Origin: Bacteroides sp.
GTDB taxonomy: Bacteria > Bacteroidota > Bacteroidia > Bacteroidales > SM23-62
Direction of reading: 5' to 3'
DNA length: 6,157 bases
Assembly: GCA_030667765.1 (NCBI GenBank)
Contig: DAOUVF010000197.1
Location: forward strand, 1 to 6,157
Shown here: piece by piece, positions 1 to 6,084 of the stretch
Layout: each line of letters starts with the position of its first letter
Position numbering within the stretch: position 1 is the stretch's first letter
Translations under genes and position numbers: made by a program
The notes under the pieces: model-generated
Told to the model about the DNA's origin: nothing
Seen by the model: only the letters and a program-made list of their open reading frames with translations
Databases searched by the model: none

Positions 1-657
1 ATCAGGGCGGGATGGACGGTTACCAACCAGCTGGTGTTCACAGCTGCAGCTTCCAGGAGGGGGCATTCGGTGAAACTCAGGATGGTACTGAATGATATCG
101 GGGTGCTCCCATATTATACATTTACGGTAAAAGGATACATGGAAAACAATTTCAGTTTTGTCCCCAATGCCCGTGTGGTTCAGGAACAACTGGAGGAAAA
201 GGTAATCGGTAAGATCCATGAGGAACATTATGAGACCATCCGCAAATTCCCCGAGGAAGCGGAAATGATGGTGGAGAACATCGATGCACTCAGGAAATTT
301 TCTGGATTGCCTTTCCTGGCTACCGACAGGAATGTATTGAACCTCCCCGGTGTAGGTAAGAGCCTGACTTTCAGGGTAATTGGGATTACCCGTTATGGCA
401 GGAGGATCCTTGAATTTGATCATGACGAAACCCGCCGGCATAGCCCCATTATCCGGAAAATGGGAAAGGTCATTATCATCGAGTCAAAATCTGTCCACGA
501 ATACATACAGCAACTTTCGGAGATGGGGGAGGACCCTGAAGATTATGCCGGCCTGTACGGATATTCCGTCGGGCAAACGGAAAGCCGGGTACCTGTCTAT
601 GATTATCCGGAATTTGCTTTCGCTCTTACAGAGGAATTTTCAAATCTTGAGATCTGA
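1..657 (+). CDS. KamA-family (lysine 2,3-aminomutase-like) radical SAM/PLP enzyme, C-terminal part, 5' truncated
   Basis: The reading frame is open from base 1, so the gene begins outside the window; 218 codons precede the TGA at 655-657. The first residues (IRAGWTVTNQLVFTAAASRRG) followed by LRMVLNDIGVLPYYTF match the end of the KamA-type radical SAM barrel. KamA enzymes use a [4Fe-4S] cluster, S-adenosylmethionine and PLP to move an amino group between adjacent carbons of an amino acid. The CxxxCxxC cluster motif would lie upstream and is not seen. LPGVGKS at about 337-363 resembles the PGGGGK motif whose Lys (codon 358-360) binds PLP. Compared with lysine 2,3-aminomutase there is an insertion of roughly 30 residues between the substrate-contact region and the PLP motif, plus a longer C-terminal tail. 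The two Asp residues that hold the lysine side chain in the classical enzyme appear to be Lys (130-132) and Asn (340-342), so lysine is unlikely to be the substrate. Family assignment is fairly secure; substrate is unknown. The GTG at 34 is internal, not a start. Confidence 0.85.
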   Translation: MRAGWTVTNQLVFTAAASRRGHSVKLRMVLNDIGVLPYYTFTVKGYMENNFSFVPNARVVQEQLEEKVIGKIHEEHYETIRKFPEEAEMMVENIDALRKFSGLPFLATDRNVLNLPGVGKSLTFRVIGITRYGRRILEFDHDETRRHSPIIRKMGKVIIIESKSVHEYIQQLSEMGEDPEDYAGLYGYSVGQTESRVPVYDYPEFAFALTEEFSNLEI

Positions 658-685
658 AACGAAAATAAAATGGATTCTCCAGGGT

Positions 686-717
686 ATTCCTGTTCACCAG
701 GAATCCACGGGTCTTTT
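686..717 (+). terminator. Probable intrinsic terminator of the KamA-family gene
   Basis: A 7-bp stem, ATTCCTG (686-692) with CAGGAAT (698-704), encloses a 5-nt loop. A T-run at 713-718 follows, but about 8 nt lie between stem and T-run, which is longer than ideal. A competing outer pairing (TGGATTC at 671-677 with GAATCCA at 701-707) is also possible. It sits about 30 nt after the stop codon at 657, a sensible place for a 3' end. It is the weaker of the two hairpins in this intergenic region. Confidence 0.45.
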
Positions 718-745
718 TTCAAGATGTGAGTGGGAGAGTTTAAAG

Positions 746-780
746 AAAAGGGCTTCAACATTGTCTGCAGAAGCCCTTTT
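746..780. terminator. Bidirectional intrinsic terminator between convergent genes
   Basis: A perfect 11-bp inverted repeat, AAAAGGGCTTC (746-756) and GAAGCCCTTTT (770-780), flanks a 13-nt loop. The GC-rich stem is bordered by A's on the left and T's on the right, so a U-tract follows the hairpin on either strand: TTTT on +, and TTTTCTTT on -. It lies between the + strand KamA-family gene (ends 657) and the - strand lipoprotein gene (ends 871), and so would end transcription from both sides. Confidence 0.8.
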
Positions 781-870
781 GACAAGAGACGGGTAATCCT
801 AATTTTACTATGAACTGAGACTCAAAAGACCAAACTAAATTAAATACTTGCTAACCACCACGGAGATCAA

Positions 871-1749
871 TTACTGCCTATTGAATTTTGATCTACCTCT
901 GAATTTACATCTTGTCAGGTCTATTTCCTCAGTTACCCCGTCCTTTGTTACGGTTGCGGTATTATCACAGGTCCCATCTCCATAGTCGATAAGCATGGAA
1001 CCCTCCGCGTTTGTCAGCTCTACCTGCCCGCTGAGAATATAGCGGCAGCTTCTGTCAACAAACAATGGAACAAGGATCTTGCGACTATAAGTAGAACTGC
1101 CATCCTGGGAAATACTGCCGAATCCGGTAATCTTGAATGAATCATCCATTTTTTCAGCTGTCTCAAATCCGGTGAGCCATTCACGTGTCGCATTTGAGGT
1201 GCGGTTTATCACAATGCCTTCCTCCACACGGTTAATACTCATTTCTGACTGTGACTCAATGATCCAGTTCCCATCTTCGTTCTTGCCCTTGTTGACAATT
1301 GTTCTGGATCCGCTTATCTCATTGCCACGTACTGTATAGTTTTCATAGGTGACTTTCCTTGTAGCCCCCTCGTTTTTCATGTCATCCGAGATCTCAATAA
1401 TGATTTTTCCTGTCTTGATGTTACCTCTCCAATCTTCACATCCTTCACCAAAATCAATAATGATCTCCCTGGGATATTCTTCCCCGCTCTCGGTGACATC
1501 AGCACAACCTGACAGATGATGCATTCTGGGACCCATTCCGCCTCCCATGATTCCAAACATTCTGAATGTTCCGGGGGGTTCCATGGAAACCGAATGAACA
1601 TCTTCGGCACTGGCCTCAGCCAACGTAAGGCCGAGCACTTCGCTTTCGGCTATATCACTACTGGCGTTCATGGATTTATTCCTTTCACATGACATTATAC
1701 CAAATGCCAGTATAATGGCGGGTAATATTAAAATTGTTTTTTTCATCAT
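871..1749 (-). CDS. Uncharacterised lipoprotein with two similar Cys-containing segments
   Basis: This 292-residue exported protein is of unknown function. It begins MMKK, then a hydrophobic stretch, then a lipobox-like IMSC with Cys21 as the likely lipidation site, so it should be anchored in the cell envelope. A Gly/Met-rich stretch (about 66-76) leads into a segment with Cys82, IIIDFGEGC (Cys104) and a beta-rich tail. A related segment recurs near the C-terminus: Cys235, MLIDYGDGTC (Cys261), and Cys281. The similar spacing (C-x21-C and C-x25-C) and the shared IDxGxG-C motif suggest an internal duplication with possible disulfides. The region between is polar and Ser/Thr/Asn-rich, probably beta-strand. 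It lies about 100 nt downstream of the receptor gene with no obvious terminator between, so co-transcription with the sigma/anti-sigma/receptor genes is plausible but unproven. The second Met, at 1746, is an equally possible start. I do not recognise a named family. Confidence 0.8.
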   Translation of the reverse strand: MMKKTILILPAIILAFGIMSCERNKSMNASSDIAESEVLGLTLAEASAEDVHSVSMEPPGTFRMFGIMGGGMGPRMHHLSGCADVTESGEEYPREIIIDFGEGCEDWRGNIKTGKIIIEISDDMKNEGATRKVTYENYTVRGNEISGSRTIVNKGKNEDGNWIIESQSEMSINRVEEGIVINRTSNATREWLTGFETAEKMDDSFKITGFGSISQDGSSTYSRKILVPLFVDRSCRYILSGQVELTNAEGSMLIDYGDGTCDNTATVTKDGVTEEIDLTRCKFRGRSKFNRQ

Positions 1750-1851
1750 TTTTTTCTTATTGGTTCTTAATTATGATCCTGTTTCGATACTATTACAGGT
1801 GAACCCTGGGATACCCTACCCCAAATTTATTGAACCGGTAAAAATGTATCC

Positions 1852-4560
1852 TCAGAACCGGAATTGAAGGAAAACATTGGGGGTGATACCCTGGGATTTA
1901 ATGATGCTGGTTTCTTCGTAGCTGATATTGTTGAAAAGGAAATTCCTGCGGTCTATATCATAATAGTTTTGCCGGTCCAGCAGGTTAATGATGGATAATC
2001 CGAGACGGAACCGGGCCTTTTTTATATGAAAGCTGTAGTTTGCCGAGACATCCACCCGGTGGTAATTGGGAAGTCTCCGGAAGGTTTGGTAAACCGCTTG
2101 CTCCTCATGTTCCCGGTTAGCAACAATGTAGGGCTGGCCGGTTGAAAACAAATAAACCAGGGAAAAGTTCCAGTTACCCGTTGAATACATCTGCGTCAGG
2201 TCCAGTGCGTGCAGACGGTCTACCGGCGCCGGTATGTCATTCCCCTCATTGATCATGTCATAGTTTTGAAGAGATCTGCCAAGGGAATAAGACACCCAGC
2301 CCTGGTAATTCCTTTCCTGATATTTCAATAGAAAATCGAGTCCGAATGACCGTCCGGATCCTGATACAATTATGCTCGTGGGTGATGTATCAAAAGACAG
2401 GACAGGGGTCTGACGCCTGAAATCATATCTGTCCGGACCATCCACAATGATGACCTGCTGTTGCAGTCCCTCAAAAGTTTTATAATAGGCCTCGATATCC
2501 AGGGTAATCTTCCCACTTTCATAGGCTGATCCAAGGATCAGATGATTTGATGAAAGGACAGGATATTGCTGGTTGTCAGCGAGTACCCAGAATTCCCGGT
2601 TGTATCCATAAGACTGGCCAGAGGCAACTTTGCTCAAAAACTGGTAATACCGCCCGGCGGAAAATTTAAGCCGGAAACCATTGTCAAACACATAATTGGC
2701 GGATAACCTTGGTTCCGCGTAAAAGTCCCTCGTCAGCGGATGGTAATTCATCCTCAGACCGGGTTTCACCATGAAATTTGTCGTTGGAGTAATGACATCC
2801 TGTAAAAAGACGGACCATAGACCGGAAGATCCCGATGATACATATGTGGTCCCGGTTTGGTCTGACTCTGTAATCAGGGAATAAAACTGATTCCGGGCAA
2901 TGATCCCAAAATCCAGCTTATGTGCTGGATTCAACTGGTATGTGTTCCGGAAAGACAAATACAAATCACCCAGGTAATTCTGCTCATTGTACCCGTATTG
3001 AGCCTGATCTTCAACTGCAGGGAGAATATCGGAGCCACCCGGACCCGGAACGGCTGGGAATCCTGTGCTGTCCTGGAAGATGCTTATAAAGCTTGAATAC
3101 CTGTTAATGAACCCGGAAGCCCCAGCCTGTATGCTGCTTGAAAAATGTTTGTTCCAGTTTTTGGACCAGGTAAGCCCCACCCCATAATTGTTCCACTGGC
3201 TGTCATCCAGGATATTCGTCGAAATATAACGACGGACTACCTGGTCCTCCAGATCCAGGTTATCCCTCCCGCCATAAGCGCTGAGAGAGATCTCTTCATC
3301 CTCCCTGATATGATACCTGAGCTTGATGTTGAAATCGTAAAAATTATATTTGGGGTCGATATCGGATTGCTTACGGCCGCCTGACCAGGGACTGGTACTC
3401 AGATTCTGATCCTCATAGATATTTTCTATCATAAAATTTGAGAAAATGCTTGAATAACCCAGTCTTCCTGACAACAGCATGCTGAATTTCTGACTCAACG
3501 GAGCTTCCACGGTCAGGTTGGTGCTTAACAGGTTAATTCCCCCATACACGGAGGTGGCAAGACTGTCTCCGGATCTGCCTTTGGCATCAATAATCCCGCT
3601 GACCCTTTCACCATAACGGCTGTCAAATCCCCCTTTGAATACCTGGAGGTTCTCCACCACATTCGGGTTCAGGGCAGAAAATGCCCCGAAATAATGATCA
3701 AGGTTATACAGTGTAAACCCGTCAAACAACACCAGGTTCTGGTCACCGGACCCGCCCCTGATACTCAGTTCAGCAGCATTCTGCGAGTAACTTATACCGG
3801 GCAGCAATTCAAGTGCACTGAAAAGATCCGTTTCCCCGTAATTGGGAAGATTGATAAAGCTTGCCGGACGGAGGGAATATTGACCGGCATCCCTCCCCAG
3901 TTCCAGCATAGGCATTTTTGGTGCTTCAATCTCTACCTGTTCCAGTAACTCGGATTTCTGCTCCATTCGGAATATGTAGGGTCCGGAACTTGCATCTGTC
4001 GAAACAGTGGTATCGATGGGATGATAGCCCAGATAGGTCATGTAAATATCCCTGGACTCACTATTTGTCGTAGGAATCAGGAAGGATCCATCCGATGAGG
4101 CATAAAGATGTGTTTTCAGTGAATCCAGGTATATATCAGCCCAGGGGAGAGCCTTTCCGGTGTTGGCATCCAGTAAGATCCCCCTGGCACCCTCATAGGT
4201 ATGCGCCAGTATACCGGTCTTATCATTTTTATTAATGATCAGGTAACTGCCGTACTGCTGCTGGTAATTAAATTCAGTTCCATCCAGCAAAGCATCAAGT
4301 AATTCACTTGTATTTTCCCCGGAGATCTCCCTGTCCACTACAGGATGTCCCAGTCTCTCAGCATCAAATGCAATATTGGATCCGGTTCGTTCTGCAATAC
4401 TCAAAAGGGCCTCTGACAGGGTGGTACCCGAAAATTGGAAATATAATTCCTGGGCCATCACCGTTGATGGCTTTAGCAGGATCAACAGGATGGTTAAAAC
4501 AAATGCTCCGGATAGTACCTTAAGGGGAGATGCGGACTTTCCCCTGGTCAAGGATTTCAA
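1852..4560 (-). CDS. TonB-dependent outer-membrane receptor with N-terminal STN signalling domain
   Basis: The protein takes up an unidentified ligand across the outer membrane using TonB energy and probably reports its presence to the adjacent FecR protein. With the TTG start at 4560 it has 902 residues. These are a signal peptide (about 1-36, charged start, hydrophobic core 15-29, ending TVMA before QEL), an STN domain (about 40-110), a carboxypeptidase-regulatory-like beta-sandwich (about 125-199) and a TonB-box-like EQVEIEA. A plug follows (about 238-333, with LPGISYSQNAAELSIRGGSG and FKGGFDSRYGERVSG), then a barrel that ends in the aromatic LQFRF typical of outer-membrane proteins. The frame stays open upstream to an ATG at 4701, but that start would overlap the anti-sigma gene by 182 nt and put about 60 residues before the signal-peptide core. 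TTG at 4551 (899 residues) is the main alternative to 4560. No SusD homologue is adjacent, so this is not a canonical SusC transporter. The substrate cannot be deduced. Confidence 0.92.
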   Translation of the reverse strand: MKSLTRGKSASPLKVLSGAFVLTILLILLKPSTVMAQELYFQFSGTTLSEALLSIAERTGSNIAFDAERLGHPVVDREISGENTSELLDALLDGTEFNYQQQYGSYLIINKNDKTGILAHTYEGARGILLDANTGKALPWADIYLDSLKTHLYASSDGSFLIPTTNSESRDIYMTYLGYHPIDTTVSTDASSGPYIFRMEQKSELLEQVEIEAPKMPMLELGRDAGQYSLRPASFINLPNYGETDLFSALELLPGISYSQNAAELSIRGGSGDQNLVLFDGFTLYNLDHYFGAFSALNPNVVENLQVFKGGFDSRYGERVSGIIDAKGRSGDSLATSVYGGINLLSTNLTVEAPLSQKFSMLLSGRLGYSSIFSNFMIENIYEDQNLSTSPWSGGRKQSDIDPKYNFYDFNIKLRYHIREDEEISLSAYGGRDNLDLEDQVVRRYISTNILDDSQWNNYGVGLTWSKNWNKHFSSSIQAGASGFINRYSSFISIFQDSTGFPAVPGPGGSDILPAVEDQAQYGYNEQNYLGDLYLSFRNTYQLNPAHKLDFGIIARNQFYSLITESDQTGTTYVSSGSSGLWSVFLQDVITPTTNFMVKPGLRMNYHPLTRDFYAEPRLSANYVFDNGFRLKFSAGRYYQFLSKVASGQSYGYNREFWVLADNQQYPVLSSNHLILGSAYESGKITLDIEAYYKTFEGLQQQVIIVDGPDRYDFRRQTPVLSFDTSPTSIIVSGSGRSFGLDFLLKYQERNYQGWVSYSLGRSLQNYDMINEGNDIPAPVDRLHALDLTQMYSTGNWNFSLVYLFSTGQPYIVANREHEEQAVYQTFRRLPNYHRVDVSANYSFHIKKARFRLGLSIINLLDRQNYYDIDRRNFLFNNISYEETSIIKSQGITPNVFLQFRF

Positions 4561-5371
4561 AGTCGAGATCCATGGGAATGCAAACGATCTGAAGGGCTTC
4601 TTCCAGGTTCCCACGATAAAAACTTCCCGTAAAGCGTCGGTTCTCAATTCCGGAGGCTTTAATAGATACCTCAAATTGTCTTTCGATCTCATCCAGGACA
4701 AATCTCAGTTCTGTTGATTCATAGTAAAATTCACCATTTCTCCAGCCTAGGGTCTTTATTATATCTTGTTCTCGTGTTTTACGATACTCGTTGTATATCC
4801 AGGAAACGCTTTCCCCCCTGATTATAGTATCTGTCTCGGAGGCAGCTGAAACGACCACCCTGCCGGTTATACAGCTTACTTTAAAATAATCATCCCTCGA
4901 ATGAACATTAAATGAGGTCCCCAGCACCTTAATATTACCATGTTCAGATTCGACGCAAAATAAACTACCTTCTTTGACTTCAAAATAGGCCTCACCGTTT
5001 AATCGGAGCAGACGGTTTTTTTGAAAATCTTTTTCTGAGTACCGGATTTCAGACATGGCATTCAGGTAAACACCTGAACCATCCGGTAATTCAACAACCT
5101 GCTGTTCTCCCGCCCCGGCAATGATTTTTAACTGCTGAAAGTCCCTGAATGTAAAGAACAATGCGATGATCAGGGCCAGTGATGCTGCTGCACTATAATA
5201 GAGGATCCGGTACCTGTTTCGGGTCACTTTCGGGGAAGGTATTTCTTTATGCTCAATGCGTCCCATCAATTTCCCGAAAGCCTCTTCATTTGACAGGCTG
5301 CCCGGCACTGTGTACCTGGATGCGACAAATGCTATCTTTTCTTCCATATCCATTTTCTTAAAATCTTCCAT
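4520..5371 (-). CDS. FecR-family anti-sigma factor (DUF4974-type C-terminus)
   Basis: This inner-membrane regulator binds the ECF sigma factor on the cytoplasmic side and the receptor's STN domain in the periplasm. It has 283 residues, slightly short for the family. In order: a cytoplasmic sigma-binding region (about 1-50), one transmembrane helix (about 55-75, with AAASLALIIALFF), a periplasmic FecR domain (about 90-175, with VVELPDGSGVYLNAMSEI, LNGEAYFEV and VLGTSFNV) and a C-terminal DUF4974-like domain (about 214-281, with FYYESTELRFVLDEI and LEEALQIV). It follows the sigma gene by 10 nt and overlaps the receptor gene at its 3' end, so the three are almost certainly one operon. The ATG at 5371 has a GGAAAG just upstream; the later Met at residue 8 is a less likely start. 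The family is clear, but whether this protein inhibits its sigma factor, is needed to activate it, or both, cannot be read from sequence. Confidence 0.93.
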   Translation of the reverse strand: MEDFKKMDMEEKIAFVASRYTVPGSLSNEEAFGKLMGRIEHKEIPSPKVTRNRYRILYYSAAASLALIIALFFTFRDFQQLKIIAGAGEQQVVELPDGSGVYLNAMSEIRYSEKDFQKNRLLRLNGEAYFEVKEGSLFCVESEHGNIKVLGTSFNVHSRDDYFKVSCITGRVVVSAASETDTIIRGESVSWIYNEYRKTREQDIIKTLGWRNGEFYYESTELRFVLDEIERQFEVSIKASGIENRRFTGSFYRGNLEEALQIVCIPMDLDFEILDQGKVRISP

Positions 5372-5373
5372 GT

Positions 5374-5379
5374 CTTTCC
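5374..5379 (-). promoter_or_regulatory. Shine-Dalgarno-like site for the anti-sigma gene
   Basis: GGAAAG read on the - strand ends 2 nt before the ATG at 5371. It supports that start over the Met codon seven residues in. The spacing is shorter than usual and such sites matter less in Bacteroidota, so this is modest support. It lies between the sigma stop codon (5383-5385) and the anti-sigma start. Confidence 0.4.
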
Positions 5380-5382
5380 GGT

Positions 5383-5916
5383 TTAGATCTTTACTTCCAA
5401 TGTTTCCCTGAGAAATGTCAATGCTTTATTCATCCTTTTTTCCACTGCTTTCACACTGATATCCAGCGAATTGGCAATGTCATGGTAGGTCATCCGGTCT
5501 ATCCGGTTCATCAGGAAAACAGTCCTGTTCTTCTCTGTCAGGGCAGAAAGGGCATTCTGCAATCTTTCATCAAATTCTTTCATTTCCAGGTCAAACTCCG
5601 GTGACGATGAGGTTCCTTCGCTGCCATGTTGCAGTGCGAATTGTAATTCGACATTCCTGTGCTGCCAGCGATTCAGCAAAATATTCCCGGCGATGGTATA
5701 CAGGAGTGACTTCACCTTCGGTTGAATGATGGTTGCACGCTTCTCCCATATTTTCAGGAAAGCCTCCTGTGCAATATCTTCTGCCTCATCAATACTCCCG
5801 GATTTATAGTAAATATAATTCCGTATTGCCTCATAATGGGACTGGAATATATGTTCAAACTGCAAACGGTCAATGCCGGCAACAGCTCTCTCATCCTTTA
5901 AATCTCTTTTTTCCAA
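5383..5916 (-). CDS. ECF-type RNA polymerase sigma factor (FecI-like)
   Basis: This 177-residue extracytoplasmic-function sigma factor would direct RNA polymerase to its own operon once released or activated by the neighbouring FecR protein. The sigma-2 region spans about 20-87 (FEHIFQSHYEAIRNYIYY, then DEAEDIAQEAFLKIWEKR, the usual core-binding and -10-recognition helices). A short acidic linker follows. The sigma-4 region is about 118-172, with the helix-turn-helix around MTYHDIANSLDISVKAVEKRM, which reads the -35 element. No extra C-terminal domain is present, and the length is normal for the group. The only start codon in the open frame before the conserved region, other than a TTG at 5865, is the TTG at 5916; an in-frame TAG lies at 5950-5952. 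An unusual start codon directly after a T-run and a palindrome may limit translation. It is the first gene of the - strand block. Confidence 0.92.
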   Translation of the reverse strand: MEKRDLKDERAVAGIDRLQFEHIFQSHYEAIRNYIYYKSGSIDEAEDIAQEAFLKIWEKRATIIQPKVKSLLYTIAGNILLNRWQHRNVELQFALQHGSEGTSSSPEFDLEMKEFDERLQNALSALTEKNRTVFLMNRIDRMTYHDIANSLDISVKAVEKRMNKALTFLRETLEVKI

Positions 5917-5924
5917 TGAAAAAA

Positions 5925-5944
5925 AATAAGAATCGATTCTTATT
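5925..5944. repeat. Perfect 20-bp palindrome upstream of the sigma gene
   Basis: AATAAGAATCGATTCTTATT is identical to its own reverse complement, centred on TCGA between 5934 and 5935. It ends 8 nt before the TTG start of the sigma gene. On the - strand it runs into eight consecutive T's (5926-5919). It could be an operator for a dimeric DNA-binding protein overlapping the leader. It could also form an AT-rich hairpin plus U-tract, a weak attenuator. The symmetry is seen directly; the function is inferred. Confidence 0.6.
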
Positions 5945-5994
5945 AAAACCTAACTAACCATTCGTCTGCTTATGATACACATGAACAGATAATT

Positions 5995-6030
5995 ACCCTA
6001 CTTTTTCTAAAATATCATCAATGTTAGGGT
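5995..6030. repeat. Inverted repeat ACCCTA / TAGGGT with 24-nt spacer
   Basis: ACCCTA at 5995-6000 and TAGGGT at 6025-6030 are exact reverse complements separated by 24 nt, with T's following on the + strand. The arms are short enough for chance occurrence. They could be two half-sites in the divergent promoter region, or a weak hairpin. Confidence 0.25.
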
Positions 6031-6045
6031 TTTTATGCGACTTGC

Positions 6046-6062
6046 TGTATTAAAGAAATACA
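6046..6062. repeat. Inverted repeat TGTATT-N5-AATACA upstream of the exported-protein gene
   Basis: Two exact 6-bp arms flank AAAGA. The site ends 22 nt before the ATG at 6085. Its size and dyad symmetry are typical of a small operator, but its position so close to the start also fits a leader hairpin. It has AT-rich composition, so chance is possible. Confidence 0.3.
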
Positions 6063-6084
6063 ACACTGAATCTGAATCCTGAAC

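Larger units (their letters stand above)
5917..6084. promoter_or_regulatory. Divergent promoter region between sigma gene and exported-protein gene
   Basis: These 168 bp are AT-rich and must hold the promoter of the sigma/anti-sigma/receptor operon (- strand) and probably that of the + strand gene starting at 6085. I could not find a convincing match to the Bacteroidota TTTG / TAnnTTTG promoter on either strand, so no -33 or -7 elements are assigned. The recognisable structures are three inverted repeats, listed separately. The role is inferred from position. Confidence 0.6.

Noticed and set aside
603..785. Open frame of 60 codons on the - strand through the terminator region
   Set aside because: It begins in the terminator and ends antisense to the KamA-family gene; low-complexity translation with no exported or domain features.
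380..796. Open frame of 138 codons on the + strand overlapping the KamA-family gene
   Set aside because: Most of it lies in another frame of a clearly conserved coding region; its tail runs through both terminator hairpins. The translation resembles no protein family.
1377..1610. Open frame of 77 codons on the - strand inside the lipoprotein gene
   Set aside because: Alternative frame of a gene with a signal peptide and lipobox; no start context or recognisable product.
1750..1851. Possible promoter or terminator between receptor and lipoprotein genes
   Set aside because: I looked for a GC-rich stem with a T-run and for TTTG / TAnnTTTG elements on the - strand and found neither; only a short direct repeat of CCGGTTC, which overlaps the end of the receptor gene.
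3145..3948. Open frames on the + strand antisense to the receptor gene (3145-3384 and 3694-3948)
   Set aside because: They lie antisense to the plug and barrel region; translations show no family features.
1852..4560. SusC-type glycan transporter identity for the receptor
   Set aside because: No SusD-like gene is adjacent, and the FecR/FecI neighbours with an STN domain are equally at home with other ligands; naming a substrate is not justified.
4561..4701. Extended receptor N-terminus from the in-frame ATG at 4701
   Set aside because: It overlaps the well-supported anti-sigma gene by 182 nt and would put about 60 residues before the signal-peptide core.
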